In this document: positions 1 through 8,432 of the stretch, one piece after another
How positions within the stretch are numbered: position 1 is the first letter of the stretch
Layout: each line of letters starts with the position of its first letter
Origin: Caballeronia pedi
GTDB taxonomy: Bacteria; Pseudomonadota; Gammaproteobacteria; Burkholderiales; Burkholderiaceae
DNA length: 64,000 nucleotides
Direction: 5' to 3'
Assembly: GCF_001544915.2 (NCBI RefSeq)
Contig: NZ_FCOE02000008.1
Coordinates: 1-64,000 of the forward strand
Translations under genes and position numbers: made by a program
The notes under the pieces: generated by a model
The model's input: the letters and a program-made list of their open reading frames with translations, nothing else
What the model was told of the DNA's origin: nothing
Database searches by the model: none

Positions 1-505
1 AGTGCCCTCATAGGCCCCATCGGGCGTGGACCGCGCACGCTCTGACAAGCTATTCGTTTTAGGGCGCGGGTTCAGCACGAAAGCGTTCCGGCACAGCGCT
101 ACGCGCTGCCGTGAGGAATGCAAGGGAAACCAACGAGAAAAGAGAAACGCCGAAGCACGCGCAGACCCGATGTACCCATCGGCCGCGAAGCGGGTCGGAG
201 CTATTTCGTGCTGAACCTGCTACGCGCGCGGCGCGATGTGACAGACCGTGCGCGATCCAAGCCCGATTAGACCTACGAGGGCACTCGCTACTGCTGTGCC
301 CAAAACGATCGCCTGTGCCGCGGCCGGCATGAAGCGCTTTGGATGGGGAAAGCTGCTTTCTTTGCCTACTTTCTTTGCAGCAGCAAAGAAAGTAGGTGCC
401 GCCCCGCACAGGGGCAACGCTTATAGACCGACACGCTAACGGGATCCAGCGACAAACCCAAGAGCAAACAAAATCCCCAACGGACCCTTTCGGCCCGAAC
501 CGAAA
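1..505. other. Gene-free left edge with inverted repeats
   Basis: I find no credible coding sequence here: the open frames lack ribosome binding sites and recognisable protein features. A perfect 14-bp inverted repeat lies at 69-82 (GGTTCAGCACGAAA) and 204-217, enclosing about 120 bp, and a dispersed hairpin repeat follows at 365-415. The stretch could be a decayed intergenic element or a structured RNA; the sequence alone does not decide this. Confidence 0.5.
365..415. repeat. Burkholderiaceae-type dispersed hairpin repeat
   Basis: A perfect 14-bp inverted repeat, CCTACTTTCTTTGC at 365-378 and GCAAAGAAAGTAGG at 383-396, is separated by a 4-base loop. A second hairpin, GCCCC-GCACA-GGGGC, follows at 401-415. 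From memory, the GCAAAGAAAGTAGG plus GGGGC module recurs many times in Burkholderia and Paraburkholderia genomes in intergenic space. Only one copy is in this window. It resembles a REP/MITE-like unit; its function is unknown. Confidence 0.7.
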
Positions 506-1288
506 TCAAACCGCAACGAACCCGAGCATCTTCGACACCCGTCCCGCACAATCGCGCAATGCCCTTGCAATATCACCACTCCATGCTCCATCGAACGAGC
601 CACTCGGTCCAATCGCCGTGATCGCAAGCACGATATTGCGCGAATGATCGAACACCGGCGCACTGATCGCGCTAATCCCCGCGACGGGTTCATCGATCGC
701 CCTCGCGATGCCATGTTCGCGCACTTCGGCCAGCATCGCGTCGATCTGCCCACGCGTGTAATCACGGCGTTGCGCGCCTATCTGCAACGCGCCCGCGCGC
801 TCGATCGCGACGAGCGCATCCACCGTCATCGGCGGCAGATACGCGGCGAATGCACGGCCCGTCGCAGTCTGCAACAGCGACATCACCGTGCCCGTGCGCA
901 TCGTCACGTGAATCGGCACGCTCGCCTGCTGAATATGCACGATGGTCGGTCCATAACTGCCCGCGCTCGCGAGCGCTACTGTGTGTTCGACGCGCGGCGT
1001 CATGTTCGCCACTTCCGCAATCGCGAGACGCACCGGATCGACGCGTTGCAGGCTGATCAGACCCATCTGCAACGCGAACGGCCCGAGCTCGTAACGGCCC
1101 GTCGCGGCGTCCTGCTGAATCAGGCCGAGATTGCCGTACGACACGAGATACGGATGCGCCTTCGCCGAAGGCATGCCCGCTTTCTTCGCGAGATCGCCGA
1201 GCAGCATCGGGCCGCCGTGATCCACCAGCGCGCGCAAGAGCGCCCCACCCACTTCGATCGATTGAATCCCGCGGCGCACTACGCTCAT
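506..1288 (-). CDS. IclR family transcriptional regulator
   Basis: A 260-residue DNA-binding regulator with the IclR layout. The N-terminal winged helix-turn-helix is at about residues 6-65, with the usual 'LGDLAKKAGMPSAKAHPYL' recognition region. The C-terminal effector-binding domain covers about 75-255 and contains the family-typical 'TGRAFAAYLP', 'GIARAIDEPVAGISAISAPVFD' and 'LAITAIGP' segments. The length matches the family. It lies alone on the minus strand, 55 bp beyond the 3' end of the cupin gene. The effector cannot be read from the sequence. An AAGGTCAGGC stretch lies just upstream of the ATG. Confidence 0.9.
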   Translation of the reverse strand: MSVVRRGIQSIEVGGALLRALVDHGGPMLLGDLAKKAGMPSAKAHPYLVSYGNLGLIQQDAATGRYELGPFALQMGLISLQRVDPVRLAIAEVANMTPRVEHTVALASAGSYGPTIVHIQQASVPIHVTMRTGTVMSLLQTATGRAFAAYLPPMTVDALVAIERAGALQIGAQRRDYTRGQIDAMLAEVREHGIARAIDEPVAGISAISAPVFDHSRNIVLAITAIGPSGSFDGAWSGDIARALRDCAGRVSKMLGFVAV

Positions 1289-1343
1289 GCCTGACCTTCT
1301 TTTGTTGTCGATGATGCGCGCGATGATAACCGCACTCGCAACG

Positions 1344-1853
1344 TCACGGATTCGAACCTAGCCGCGCGATCAGTTCGCGATGCTGCGGATAGCGCGTTTC
1401 AAGCGCGCCCGGCGCAGCGAGTTCGAACTCGCTGAACTCGAAGCCCGGCGCGACCGTGCAGCCGACGAGCGACGCGCCCTTCGCGTCGTGACACTCGGCG
1501 GCAAACCAGTCGCCTGCCTTGACGACGGCCTGAAACACGGAATCCGCATGCACGAGCGCGTTGCCCAGACGATGCGTGACGAGCGCGCCGTTCGCATCGA
1601 GCACATGCACGTCGATCGGATCGCCCGCATAGAAATGCCAGACCTCGTCGGAGCGAATGCGATGCCATGCCGAATGCGCGCCATCGCATAGCAGGAAATA
1701 GATCGCGGTCGACGCCGAGCGGGATTCGCTCTCGTTTTCGCGCGTGACGTGGCCACTCGCCCGATACGTCTCACGAAAGAATCCACCTTCAGGATGCGGT
1801 TCGAGCCCGAGACGCTCGATCAATGCCCTGCTATCGATACATTCGCGTTGCAT
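1344..1853 (-). CDS. Cupin, DUF985 family
   Basis: A 169-residue single-domain cupin of the DUF985 type. The signature 'LEPHPEGGFFRETYR' is close to the N-terminus. The cupin core follows: 'AIYFLL', then 'WHRIRSDEVWHFYAGDPIDVHV' with the histidines and glutamate expected to bind metal, then 'VKAGDWFAAE' and 'GCTVAPGFEFSEFELA'. The open frame reaches back to 1979, but the conserved family start coincides with the ATG at 1853, and the longer version would run into the divergent gene starting at 1943. Members are predicted sugar-epimerase-like or metal-binding proteins with no settled reaction, so the function is unknown. Confidence 0.85.
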   Translation of the reverse strand: MQRECIDSRALIERLGLEPHPEGGFFRETYRASGHVTRENESESRSASTAIYFLLCDGAHSAWHRIRSDEVWHFYAGDPIDVHVLDANGALVTHRLGNALVHADSVFQAVVKAGDWFAAECHDAKGASLVGCTVAPGFEFSEFELAAPGALETRYPQHRELIARLGSNP

Positions 1854-1942
1854 GCCGTTCCTTTGCAATAGCGGTTGCGGTTCGCGTATTCTGCATCGGA
1901 TTGCCCGCATCGCCACTCCTCTTCCACTCATCGACGAACGCC

Positions 1943-2680
1943 ATGACTCTTTCCGCTTCCTTGCGCAATGCCCTCGCACCCACCGGCACGCTGCGCGCCT
2001 CGCTCAATCTCGGCAACCCGGTCCTCGTGAATCGCACGGACAGTGGCGAGCCGGGCGGCGTATCGGTCGATCTCGCGCGCGAGCTTGCGTCGCGGCTCGG
2101 CGTGCCAGTCGCCTTCACGGAATTCGATCGCGCCGCGGAGTCGGTCGAGACCGTCACGAACGAAGGCGCCGACATCGGCTTCTTCGCGATCGATCCGTTG
2201 CGCGGCGCGGGCATCGCGTTCAGCGCGGCTTATGTGCTGATCGAAGGCTGCTATCTCGTGCGCAATGAATCGCCGCTCACGCGCCATGAAGATGTGGATC
2301 GCGAAGGCAACCGCATTCTGGTCGGCAAGGGCAGCGCTTACGATCTCTTTCTGACGCGCGAGATCAGGCACGCGCAGATCGTGCGCACGGCGTTGTCGCA
2401 GACCGTCGTCGATGACTTTCTGCGCGATGACCTCGAAGTCGCGGCGGGCGTCAGGCAGCAACTCGAAGCCGATGCGGCGCGCACACCCGGACTGCGCCTG
2501 CTCGACGGACGATTCATGGTGATCGAGCAGGCGATGGGGCTGTCGAAACGACGCGGCGACGAGGCCGCGAATTATCTGCGCGAGTTCGTGGAGGATGCGA
2601 AGCGCTCGGGCTTCGTCGCGGATGCGCTCGCGCGGCACGGCATCCAGGGCGCGTCGGTCGCGCCTGCCGCACAGGTCTGA
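1943..2680 (+). CDS. Leaderless solute-binding-domain protein (SBP_bac_3-like)
   Basis: A 245-residue protein with the type-3 extracellular solute-binding fold used by amino-acid ABC transporters ('TLRASLNLGNPVLV', 'GVSVDLARELASRLGVP', 'ADIGFFAIDPLRGAGIAFSAAYV'). No signal peptide precedes the domain at the ATG chosen. The upstream in-frame extension to 1823 runs over the start of the divergent cupin gene and is not a convincing leader. No permease or ATPase gene is adjacent. A GNAT gene starts 8 bp downstream, so the two are probably cotranscribed. It may be a cytoplasmic ligand-binding protein rather than a transporter component; the ligand is unknown. Confidence 0.8.
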   Translation: MTLSASLRNALAPTGTLRASLNLGNPVLVNRTDSGEPGGVSVDLARELASRLGVPVAFTEFDRAAESVETVTNEGADIGFFAIDPLRGAGIAFSAAYVLIEGCYLVRNESPLTRHEDVDREGNRILVGKGSAYDLFLTREIRHAQIVRTALSQTVVDDFLRDDLEVAAGVRQQLEADAARTPGLRLLDGRFMVIEQAMGLSKRRGDEAANYLREFVEDAKRSGFVADALARHGIQGASVAPAAQV

Positions 2681-2688
2681 GAATTCAC

Positions 2689-3111
2689 ATGAGCGCGGAC
2701 GTCACCCTGGCAGTCACCGACTGGATCGACGCGAGTTTCGAGCGCGACGTCGCGGGCGGGCTCGCCGCGTTCAACCGCGCGCAACTCGGCCCGAGCAATC
2801 AGCGCGATCTGGCGGTGTCGCTCTATCGCGATGACGATTTTCTCGGCGGTCTCGCGGGCTTTACCGCGTGGGACTGGCTGTTCGTGAAATGGTTGTGGAT
2901 ACGCGAGGATGCGCGCGGCCTTGGACTCGGCGCGCGCGCCCTGCAAGCCGCGGAAACCGAAGCGAAGAAACGAGGCTGCCGCGCGGCGTGGCTCGATACG
3001 GTCAATCCCGCAGCGCACGCGCTTTACGCGCGCTGCGGGTATGCGACTTTCGGCGAACTCGCCGATTTCCACGCCGGCCAGTCACGCTATTTCATGCAGA
3101 AGCAGTTCTAG
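2689..3111 (+). CDS. GNAT family N-acetyltransferase
   Basis: A 140-residue acetyltransferase. The acetyl-CoA loop of motif A is visible as 'LWIREDARGLGLGARAL' (a R-x2-GLG-x-A variant of Q/RxxGxG/A), followed by 'AAETEAKKRGCRAAWLDTVNPAAHALYARCGYATFGEL', typical of motif B and the C-terminal strand. The substrate amine is not predictable. It begins 8 bp after the solute-binding-domain gene and is probably in the same transcript. Its length is normal for a single-domain GNAT protein. Confidence 0.88.
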   Translation: MSADVTLAVTDWIDASFERDVAGGLAAFNRAQLGPSNQRDLAVSLYRDDDFLGGLAGFTAWDWLFVKWLWIREDARGLGLGARALQAAETEAKKRGCRAAWLDTVNPAAHALYARCGYATFGELADFHAGQSRYFMQKQF

Positions 3112-3118
3112 CACTTTG

Positions 3119-3176
3119 GCGTTTTGTATTACGCATACATTCGACCATCCTGCATTTTGCGTTTTGCATTACGCAT
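3119..3176. repeat. Short direct repeat overlapping a gene end
   Basis: Two 18-bp copies, GCGTTTTGTATTACGCAT (3119-3136) and GCGTTTTGCATTACGCAT (3159-3176), lie 40 bp apart and differ at one base. The second copy contains the TAA stop and last codon of the minus-strand DJ-1-fold gene, so the C-terminus of that protein lies within repeat sequence. Confidence 0.75.
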
Positions 3177-3858
3177 TCAGTTTCAGCCGTTCCGCGACAC
3201 GCGCTGTGATCGCGCCTCGCGCCGCGAGGGACGGCGCGGATCGTTCGCGCACGTCGCTGACGACCGCCGCCGGCGCGCGCGCCGGGTCGCCGGCGTCGAA
3301 CGGCGGCGCGGGCGCGTATTCCATTTGCAGTTGAATCGCCTGTGCCTCGTGCTCGCCGACGAGTTCCGCCACGAGCGTCAACGCGAAGTCGATCCCCGCC
3401 GTGATGCCGCCGCCCGTGAACAGACTGCCGTCGCGCACGACGCGCTCATGCACCGGAATCGCGCCCAGTTCCGCGAGCAGGCCGTGAAACGCCCAGTGCG
3501 TCGTCGCGCGCTTGCCGCGCAGCAAGCCCGCCGCGCCGAGCACGAGCGAGCCCGTGCAAACGGACGTCACGTAGCGCGCGTGCGCCGCCTGCGCGCGAAT
3601 GAACGCGAGCGTCTCCTCGTCCTCCATCAGATCGCCGACGCCCGAGCCGCCCGGCACGCACAGCACGTCGAGCGCGGGGCAATCGGCGTAGGTCGCATCG
3701 GGCGTCAGGATCATGCCGGCGCTCGATTTGACCGGTTCGCGCGTCTTCCAGATGAGGTGCACCTGGGTGTCGGCCATGTGCGCGAACGCGTCGTAGGGGC
3801 CGGTCATGTCGAGTTGCTGCACGCGCGGGAACACCAGCAGGCCGATATGTAAGGTCAT
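3169..3858 (-). CDS. inhA: Isonitrile hydratase-like DJ-1/PfpI protein
   Basis: A 229-residue DJ-1/PfpI protein. The nucleophile-elbow cysteine is C101 in 'VTSVCTGSLVLGAAGLL', with D17 ('QQLDMTGP') and T102. This matches the catalytic C101 and associated D17/T102 described for Pseudomonas isonitrile hydratase InhA, which has about the same length. InhA hydrates isonitriles to N-substituted formamides. An AAGGAG ribosome site lies 6 bases before the ATG. It is divergent from a GlxA-type activator 97 bp away, a common regulator-target pairing. It could be another DJ-1-like enzyme, since only residues and length support the assignment. Confidence 0.8.
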   Translation of the reverse strand: MTLHIGLLVFPRVQQLDMTGPYDAFAHMADTQVHLIWKTREPVKSSAGMILTPDATYADCPALDVLCVPGGSGVGDLMEDEETLAFIRAQAAHARYVTSVCTGSLVLGAAGLLRGKRATTHWAFHGLLAELGAIPVHERVVRDGSLFTGGGITAGIDFALTLVAELVGEHEAQAIQLQMEYAPAPPFDAGDPARAPAAVVSDVRERSAPSLAARGAITARVAERLKLNA

Positions 3859-3955
3859 CGTCTTCTCCTTGATCGATGGTTTCTGGCAGTAGACGAACCG
3901 ATGCTACGCCGCTACGCTATGGCGAAGTCGACACACAACCCACGTTTTCCGCCAA

Positions 3956-4957
3956 ATGCAGAACGACGCCCCGCGCATCATCGACGTGCTCGCCTTTCCC
4001 GACGTCCAGTTGCTCGACGTCGCCGGTCCCTTGCAGGTGTTCGCGTCCGCGAACGACCTGGCGACGGCGGCGGGCTTGCCGCGGCCGTATCGTCCGCGGG
4101 TCGTCGCGCGAGGCGGCACGGCGAACGCGTCGGCGGGACTGGGGCTCGTCGGCGAGGTCTTGCCGGATGTGGACGACGCCTGCGACACGCTGATCGTAGC
4201 GGGCGGCTGGGGCGTGCATACAGCGTCGCACGACCGCGAACTGGTCGACTGGGTGCGCGCACATTCCGCCCATGCGCGGCGCACCGCGTCGGTCTGCACC
4301 GGCGCGTTCCTGCTCGCCGCCGCCGGCCTGCTGAACGAGCGCCGCGCCGTCACGCACTGGACGCGCTGCGCCGAACTCGCCACGCGCTTTCCGGCGGTGC
4401 ATGTCGAGCCCGATCCGATCTTCATCCGCGACGGCGACGTGTGGACCTCGGCGGGCGTTACCGCGGGCATCGACCTGTCGCTCGCGCTCGTCGAGGAAGA
4501 TCTCGGGCGCGCGCTCGCGCTCGATGTCGCGCGCCATCTCGTCGTGTTTCTGAAGCGCCCCGGCGGGCAGGCGCAGTTCAGCGCGGCGCTGTCGTTGCAG
4601 AAATCGGGCGAGCGGTTCGGCGAATTGCACGCATGGATCGCGGAAAATCTCGCGGCGGATCTGTCGGTCGGCGTGCTCGCCGCGCGCGTCGGCATGAGCG
4701 AGCGCAGTTTCGTGCGCCATTACCGCGCGCAAACCGGCACCACGCCCGCACGTGCGATCGAGCGCATGCGGCTCGAAGCGGCGCGGCGACTGCTCGGCGA
4801 TACGGCGTTGCCGGTGAAGCGCGTCGCCGCCCGCTGCGGCTTCGGCACCGAGGAAACGATGCGGCGCGGCTTTCTGCGATCACTCGGCGTATCGCCGCAA
4901 GCGTATCGCGAGAGATTTACCGGACACGACTACGTCGGCGCCGCGCATCCGGCATGA
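3956..4957 (+). CDS. GlxA-type AraC family activator with DJ-1 domain
   Basis: A 333-residue regulator. The N-terminal DJ-1/PfpI-like domain covers about residues 8-180, with the cysteine elbow 'ASVCTGAFLLAAAGLL'. The C-terminal AraC-type double helix-turn-helix covers about 225-322 ('DLSVGVLAARVGMSERSFVRHYRAQTGTTPARAIERMRL', then 'KRVAARCGFGTEETMRRGFLRSLGVSPQAYRERF'). This is the GlxA family layout, in which the DJ-1 domain senses a ligand. It is divergent from the isonitrile hydratase-like gene, so that enzyme is its likeliest target. The ATG has only a weak ribosome site. Confidence 0.9.
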   Translation: MQNDAPRIIDVLAFPDVQLLDVAGPLQVFASANDLATAAGLPRPYRPRVVARGGTANASAGLGLVGEVLPDVDDACDTLIVAGGWGVHTASHDRELVDWVRAHSAHARRTASVCTGAFLLAAAGLLNERRAVTHWTRCAELATRFPAVHVEPDPIFIRDGDVWTSAGVTAGIDLSLALVEEDLGRALALDVARHLVVFLKRPGGQAQFSAALSLQKSGERFGELHAWIAENLAADLSVGVLAARVGMSERSFVRHYRAQTGTTPARAIERMRLEAARRLLGDTALPVKRVAARCGFGTEETMRRGFLRSLGVSPQAYRERFTGHDYVGAAHPA

Positions 4958-5133
4958 ATGCGCGCACGCGCGCGGTGTCGACGCTTTTTTTGTCCTGCGT
5001 ACTCAAGCCTGTATGCTCGCTGCCGTTAGCCCTATAAGACCGTTTGCTAAAGACACGCGCCCCGGGCTGCGTGCGAGCGCAGTCGCTGAACGAGACCCGC
5101 CCGAGGTGGCGGCAAATATGGCCTGGAGCGCCG

Positions 5134-8055
5134 ATGAGTGTGTTTCCCGCGTACGACGCGCAGGTTGCCCGCGCAACCGCGGTCGACCCTGCAACCGTGA
5201 CGGCGGCCGACGAAAAGGTCTTCGCCGGCGTCGCGTCATCGATCGACGCCTTGCTGCGCGAGGCCGCCGCGATGGGCTGCCCGCAGCAGTGGGCCTGGTA
5301 TCGCGCGGGCGAGCAGTTGCACCTGGAGCGGCGCGGCGATGCGCCATTGACCGACGCGCAATCATGGCCGCATAGCATCGCGGAGGAACGGCTCGCGGAT
5401 ATCTGCGCCACGCAGGGCTGGCACTGCTGGCCGACCGGACGCGGCGAAAGCGTGCTCGGCTGGTTACTCGCGCCCGTCGCGCATCGCGACGATATGCATC
5501 TCACCGAACTCGCGCGCACGCTCGGCGAGCGCGTACAGGCCGACGCACTCGCGCGCGCGCAACTCACGCAGCGCGTGCTGTATGAAATCGCGTATCTCGC
5601 GAGTTCAGTGCCCGAGCGCGCCGATTTTTTGCGTGGCGTGCACGAACGTCTCGGCACGCTGATCGACGCGGAAAACTTTTATCTCGCGCTCTACGATCGC
5701 AAGACGGGCAAGATCACCTATCCGTATTACGTCGATGTTATCGACACCGATGTCGTCGCTGCCGAGAACTACGACATTCTGAATCCGGCGCGCCTGTCGA
5801 TGACGGGCCAAGTGCTCACGAGCGGGCAGCCGCTTTTCATCACCGCCGCCGATATCTGCGCGGCCGAACGCGCGGGCCGCTTCTATTGCATCGGCGATCG
5901 TCCCGAGTTCTGGATGGGCGCGCCGCTCAAGAATGCGAGCGACGAAGTATTCGGCATGCTCGCGATGCAGGTCTACGACGTCTCGCGCATCTATACCGCC
6001 GAAGATCGCGCGCTCTTTCTCGTCGTCGCGCGCCATGTGGCGATGGCGCTCGACCGTATCCTGCACCGCGCCGACCTCGAAGAGCAGGTCGCGCGGCGCA
6101 CGTCCGAACTATCGAAGCTCAACGCGGCGCTGCGTCATGGGATTGCCGAGCGCGAACGTTCCGAGCACTTGCAGGCGGCGCTGTATCAGATCGCCGAACT
6201 GTCGAGCCGTCCGGGCGACACGATGGAGTTCTTTCGCAGCCTGCATGGCATCGTCGGCGAGCTGCTCTATGCGCGCAACTTCTATATCGCGCTGTTCGAA
6301 ACGGAAACGGACGAAGTGTCGTTTCCCTATTACGTCGATGAGATCGTGCAGGAACGCCCCGCGCCGCGACGCGGACAACGCGGCCTCACCGAATACGTGA
6401 TTCGCGAGCGGCGCGCGCGGCTCATCGACCATTCTGAAGCGCTGCGTCTCATCGAAGAAGGCGCGTTCGAGATCGAGCACCGCGAAGTGCGCCTGCGTTC
6501 GTGGCTCGGCATTCCGCTTTTTGATGGCGATGTCGTGCGCGGCGTGCTCGCGGTGCAAAGTTATTCGCCGCTCGTGCGCTATTCGTTGCGCGATCAGGAA
6601 TTGCTGACCTTCGTATCGCGCCATATCGACACCGCGCTTTCACGCCGTCGCGATGCCGAAGCGCTGCACGCCGCGAATCTCGAACTCGAAGCGCGCGTGC
6701 AGGCCCGCACGCGCGAACTCGACGATGTGAACGCGCGCCTGCTCTACGAGAACTCGCACGATGCATTGACGGGCCTGCCCAATCGCAGCCATCTGATGCA
6801 GCGGCTGCGCTGCGCGTGGCGTGACTATCAGACGCGCGGCGACGAACTGTCCGTGATGTTCATCGACCTCGATCGCTTCAAGGTCGTGAACGACAGCCTC
6901 GGTCATCACTTCGGCGACATGCTGCTCGTGCAGGCCGCGGCACGCCTGCGCGACTGCCTGCGCTCGACGGATCTGCTCGCGCGTCTCGGTGGCGATGAAT
7001 TCGCCGTACTCTCCCCAAATGCGCCCGTGCGGGACGCGGTGTCGATCGCAAAGCGCATCCTCGCTGCGTTCGACCTGCCGTTCCATATCGAAGAGCATGT
7101 CGTGTTTTCGTCGTGCAGCATCGGCATCGTGAGTGCGGACAGTCAGTTCCATACCGAACCCGCCGATCTCTTGCGCGATGCCGATACCGCGATGTATCGC
7201 GTGAAGAATGCGGGCCGCGACAGCTTCGTCGTGTTCAATCAGGAACTGCGACGCGAAGTGTCGGACCAGGTGGAACGCGAGGGCGCGCTGCGCAATGCGA
7301 TCAAGCGCGACGATGAATTGCTGCCCTACTTTCAGCCGATCGTCGATGTGCAGAGCGGCGAAATCGTCGCGCTCGAAGCGTTGATTCGCTGGCGTCAACC
7401 GGATGGCCGGGTCGTCGGGCCGGGTGAATTTCTGCCTTCGGTCGAAGGCCTGAGGCTTATCGGCAGGCTCGATCTTTACATGCTCGAACGCGTTGCCGCG
7501 ATTCTCGCCAATGCGCATTTCGCGCACTGGCCGCCGGTGCATGTGAACTGCTCGAGCTACAGCATGACACGCCCCGAATTCGCCGATGACGTGCTCGCGT
7601 TATTGCGGCGGTATCGCGTTTCGCCATCGCGCGTGTGTCTGGAACTGACCGAGGGCGCGCTCGTCGCCGAGCCAGATCTCGCGCGCCGCACGATGCAGCG
7701 TCTTGCGGACAACGGCATGTCAGTCGTGCTCGATGATTTCGGCGCGGGCTTCTCGTCGCTCAGCTATGTGCATCAATACCAATTCACGGGCCTGAAGATC
7801 GACAAGTCTTTCATTCTCGAATTGACTGAAAGTCCGCGCAGCCGCGCGATCGTTCGCGCGATCGTGCGCATGGCCGAATCCCTCGATCTGACGCTCGTTG
7901 CTGAAGGCGTCGAGGATGCGGCGACGCTCGCCGTGTTGCGCGACATGGGCGCAGCGCAGGCGCAAGGTTATTTCTTCGACAAACCGCTGCCGCTCGAAGC
8001 ACTCACGCGCGCATCGCTCGCGCCACGTGCGACGACAACGAGCGCAGCGTTTTGA
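5134..8055 (+). CDS. GAF-GAF-GGDEF-EAL cyclic-di-GMP signalling protein
   Basis: A 973-residue cytoplasmic protein with an N-terminal region, two GAF-like sensor domains (about 150-310 and 345-495), coiled-coil linkers ('LEEQVARRTSELSKL', 'LELEARVQARTRELDDV'), a GGDEF domain (about 540-705) and an EAL domain (about 720-965). The GGDEF motif is intact (residues 619-623) and is preceded by an RxxD inhibitory site ('RSTD') at the canonical 5-residue spacing, so synthesis with product inhibition is plausible. The EAL domain keeps EAL, 'NCSS', 'ELTEG', 'DDFGAGFSSLSY', 'KID', 'AEGVE' and 'QGY', so phosphodiesterase activity is also plausible. The ATG at 5134 is preceded by GGAG; the frame opens at 5044. 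There are no membrane segments. Confidence 0.92.
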   Translation: MSVFPAYDAQVARATAVDPATVTAADEKVFAGVASSIDALLREAAAMGCPQQWAWYRAGEQLHLERRGDAPLTDAQSWPHSIAEERLADICATQGWHCWPTGRGESVLGWLLAPVAHRDDMHLTELARTLGERVQADALARAQLTQRVLYEIAYLASSVPERADFLRGVHERLGTLIDAENFYLALYDRKTGKITYPYYVDVIDTDVVAAENYDILNPARLSMTGQVLTSGQPLFITAADICAAERAGRFYCIGDRPEFWMGAPLKNASDEVFGMLAMQVYDVSRIYTAEDRALFLVVARHVAMALDRILHRADLEEQVARRTSELSKLNAALRHGIAERERSEHLQAALYQIAELSSRPGDTMEFFRSLHGIVGELLYARNFYIALFETETDEVSFPYYVDEIVQERPAPRRGQRGLTEYVIRERRARLIDHSEALRLIEEGAFEIEHREVRLRSWLGIPLFDGDVVRGVLAVQSYSPLVRYSLRDQELLTFVSRHIDTALSRRRDAEALHAANLELEARVQARTRELDDVNARLLYENSHDALTGLPNRSHLMQRLRCAWRDYQTRGDELSVMFIDLDRFKVVNDSLGHHFGDMLLVQAAARLRDCLRSTDLLARLGGDEFAVLSPNAPVRDAVSIAKRILAAFDLPFHIEEHVVFSSCSIGIVSADSQFHTEPADLLRDADTAMYRVKNAGRDSFVVFNQELRREVSDQVEREGALRNAIKRDDELLPYFQPIVDVQSGEIVALEALIRWRQPDGRVVGPGEFLPSVEGLRLIGRLDLYMLERVAAILANAHFAHWPPVHVNCSSYSMTRPEFADDVLALLRRYRVSPSRVCLELTEGALVAEPDLARRTMQRLADNGMSVVLDDFGAGFSSLSYVHQYQFTGLKIDKSFILELTESPRSRAIVRAIVRMAESLDLTLVAEGVEDAATLAVLRDMGAAQAQGYFFDKPLPLEALTRASLAPRATTTSAAF

Positions 8056-8110
8056 GCCGTAATGATCTGAGCAATGTCATCCGAAAGATTCGTACAGGGT
8101 AATCCCTCGG

Positions 8111-8119
8111 TGCTATAAA
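8111..8119 (+). promoter_or_regulatory. Possible extended -10 promoter for pqqA
   Basis: TGCTATAAA at 8111-8119 sits in a short AT-rich patch, 164 bp before the pqqA start and after the GGDEF-EAL gene. It fits an extended -10 (TGnTATAAT-like). No good -35 is seen, so this is a weak call. Confidence 0.3.
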
Positions 8120-8282
8120 TAAATTAAATGAACGCCGGTGCAATTTCCAATCGTGCGGCCCGCGAACTCGCGTAGGATGAAGAGAGCGTCGATCCGGGTG
8201 CGCGGCTTTGCACGGCGCCTGAAGTAGAAGAACCGCGCAATGGTCCGACATCCGTCTGGCCAATCATGCACAAGGAGGCTCT

Positions 8283-8357
8283 ATGAAGTGGGAAACCCCG
8301 AGTTTCACCGATATGCGCTTCGGATTCGAAATTACGATGTATATCGCGACGCGCTAA
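8283..8357 (+). CDS. pqqA: Orphan PQQ precursor peptide PqqA
   Basis: A 24-codon gene encoding the ribosomal precursor of pyrroloquinoline quinone. The glutamate and tyrosine that are cross-linked into PQQ are present as E16 and Y20 within 'FGFEITMYIATR', with the conserved Glu-x3-Tyr spacing and the family's 'PSFTDMRFGFE' lead-in. An AAGGAGG ribosome site lies 5 bases before the ATG, and a strong terminator follows 12 bases after the stop, so it is a monocistronic unit. No pqqB, C, D, E or F gene lies within this window, so maturation enzymes must come from elsewhere. It may supplement a main pqq operon. Confidence 0.9.
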   Translation: MKWETPSFTDMRFGFEITMYIATR

Positions 8358-8369
8358 TCGGGCATGACG

Positions 8370-8404
8370 AAACGGCCACATTGAGTGGCCGTTTTGCTTT
8401 TTTG
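8370..8404 (+). terminator. Rho-independent terminator of pqqA
   Basis: The stem AACGGCCAC / GTGGCCGTT (8371-8379 and 8385-8393) has a 5-base loop and is followed by TTGCTTTTTT. It starts 12 bases after the pqqA stop codon. Confidence 0.9.
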
Positions 8405-8432
8405 GGCCCGTTGCGCGGGCCTCTCCAGAATC

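Noticed and set aside
1823..1942. Possible signal peptide for the solute-binding-fold protein
   Set aside because: The upstream codons overlap the divergent cupin start, and contain no clean n-h-c leader. The ATG at 1943 begins the conserved sequence.
8403..8421. A second terminator, GGCCCG-TTGCG-CGGGCC, for doeD
   Set aside because: No T-tract follows on the minus strand, so it is not supported as a terminator.
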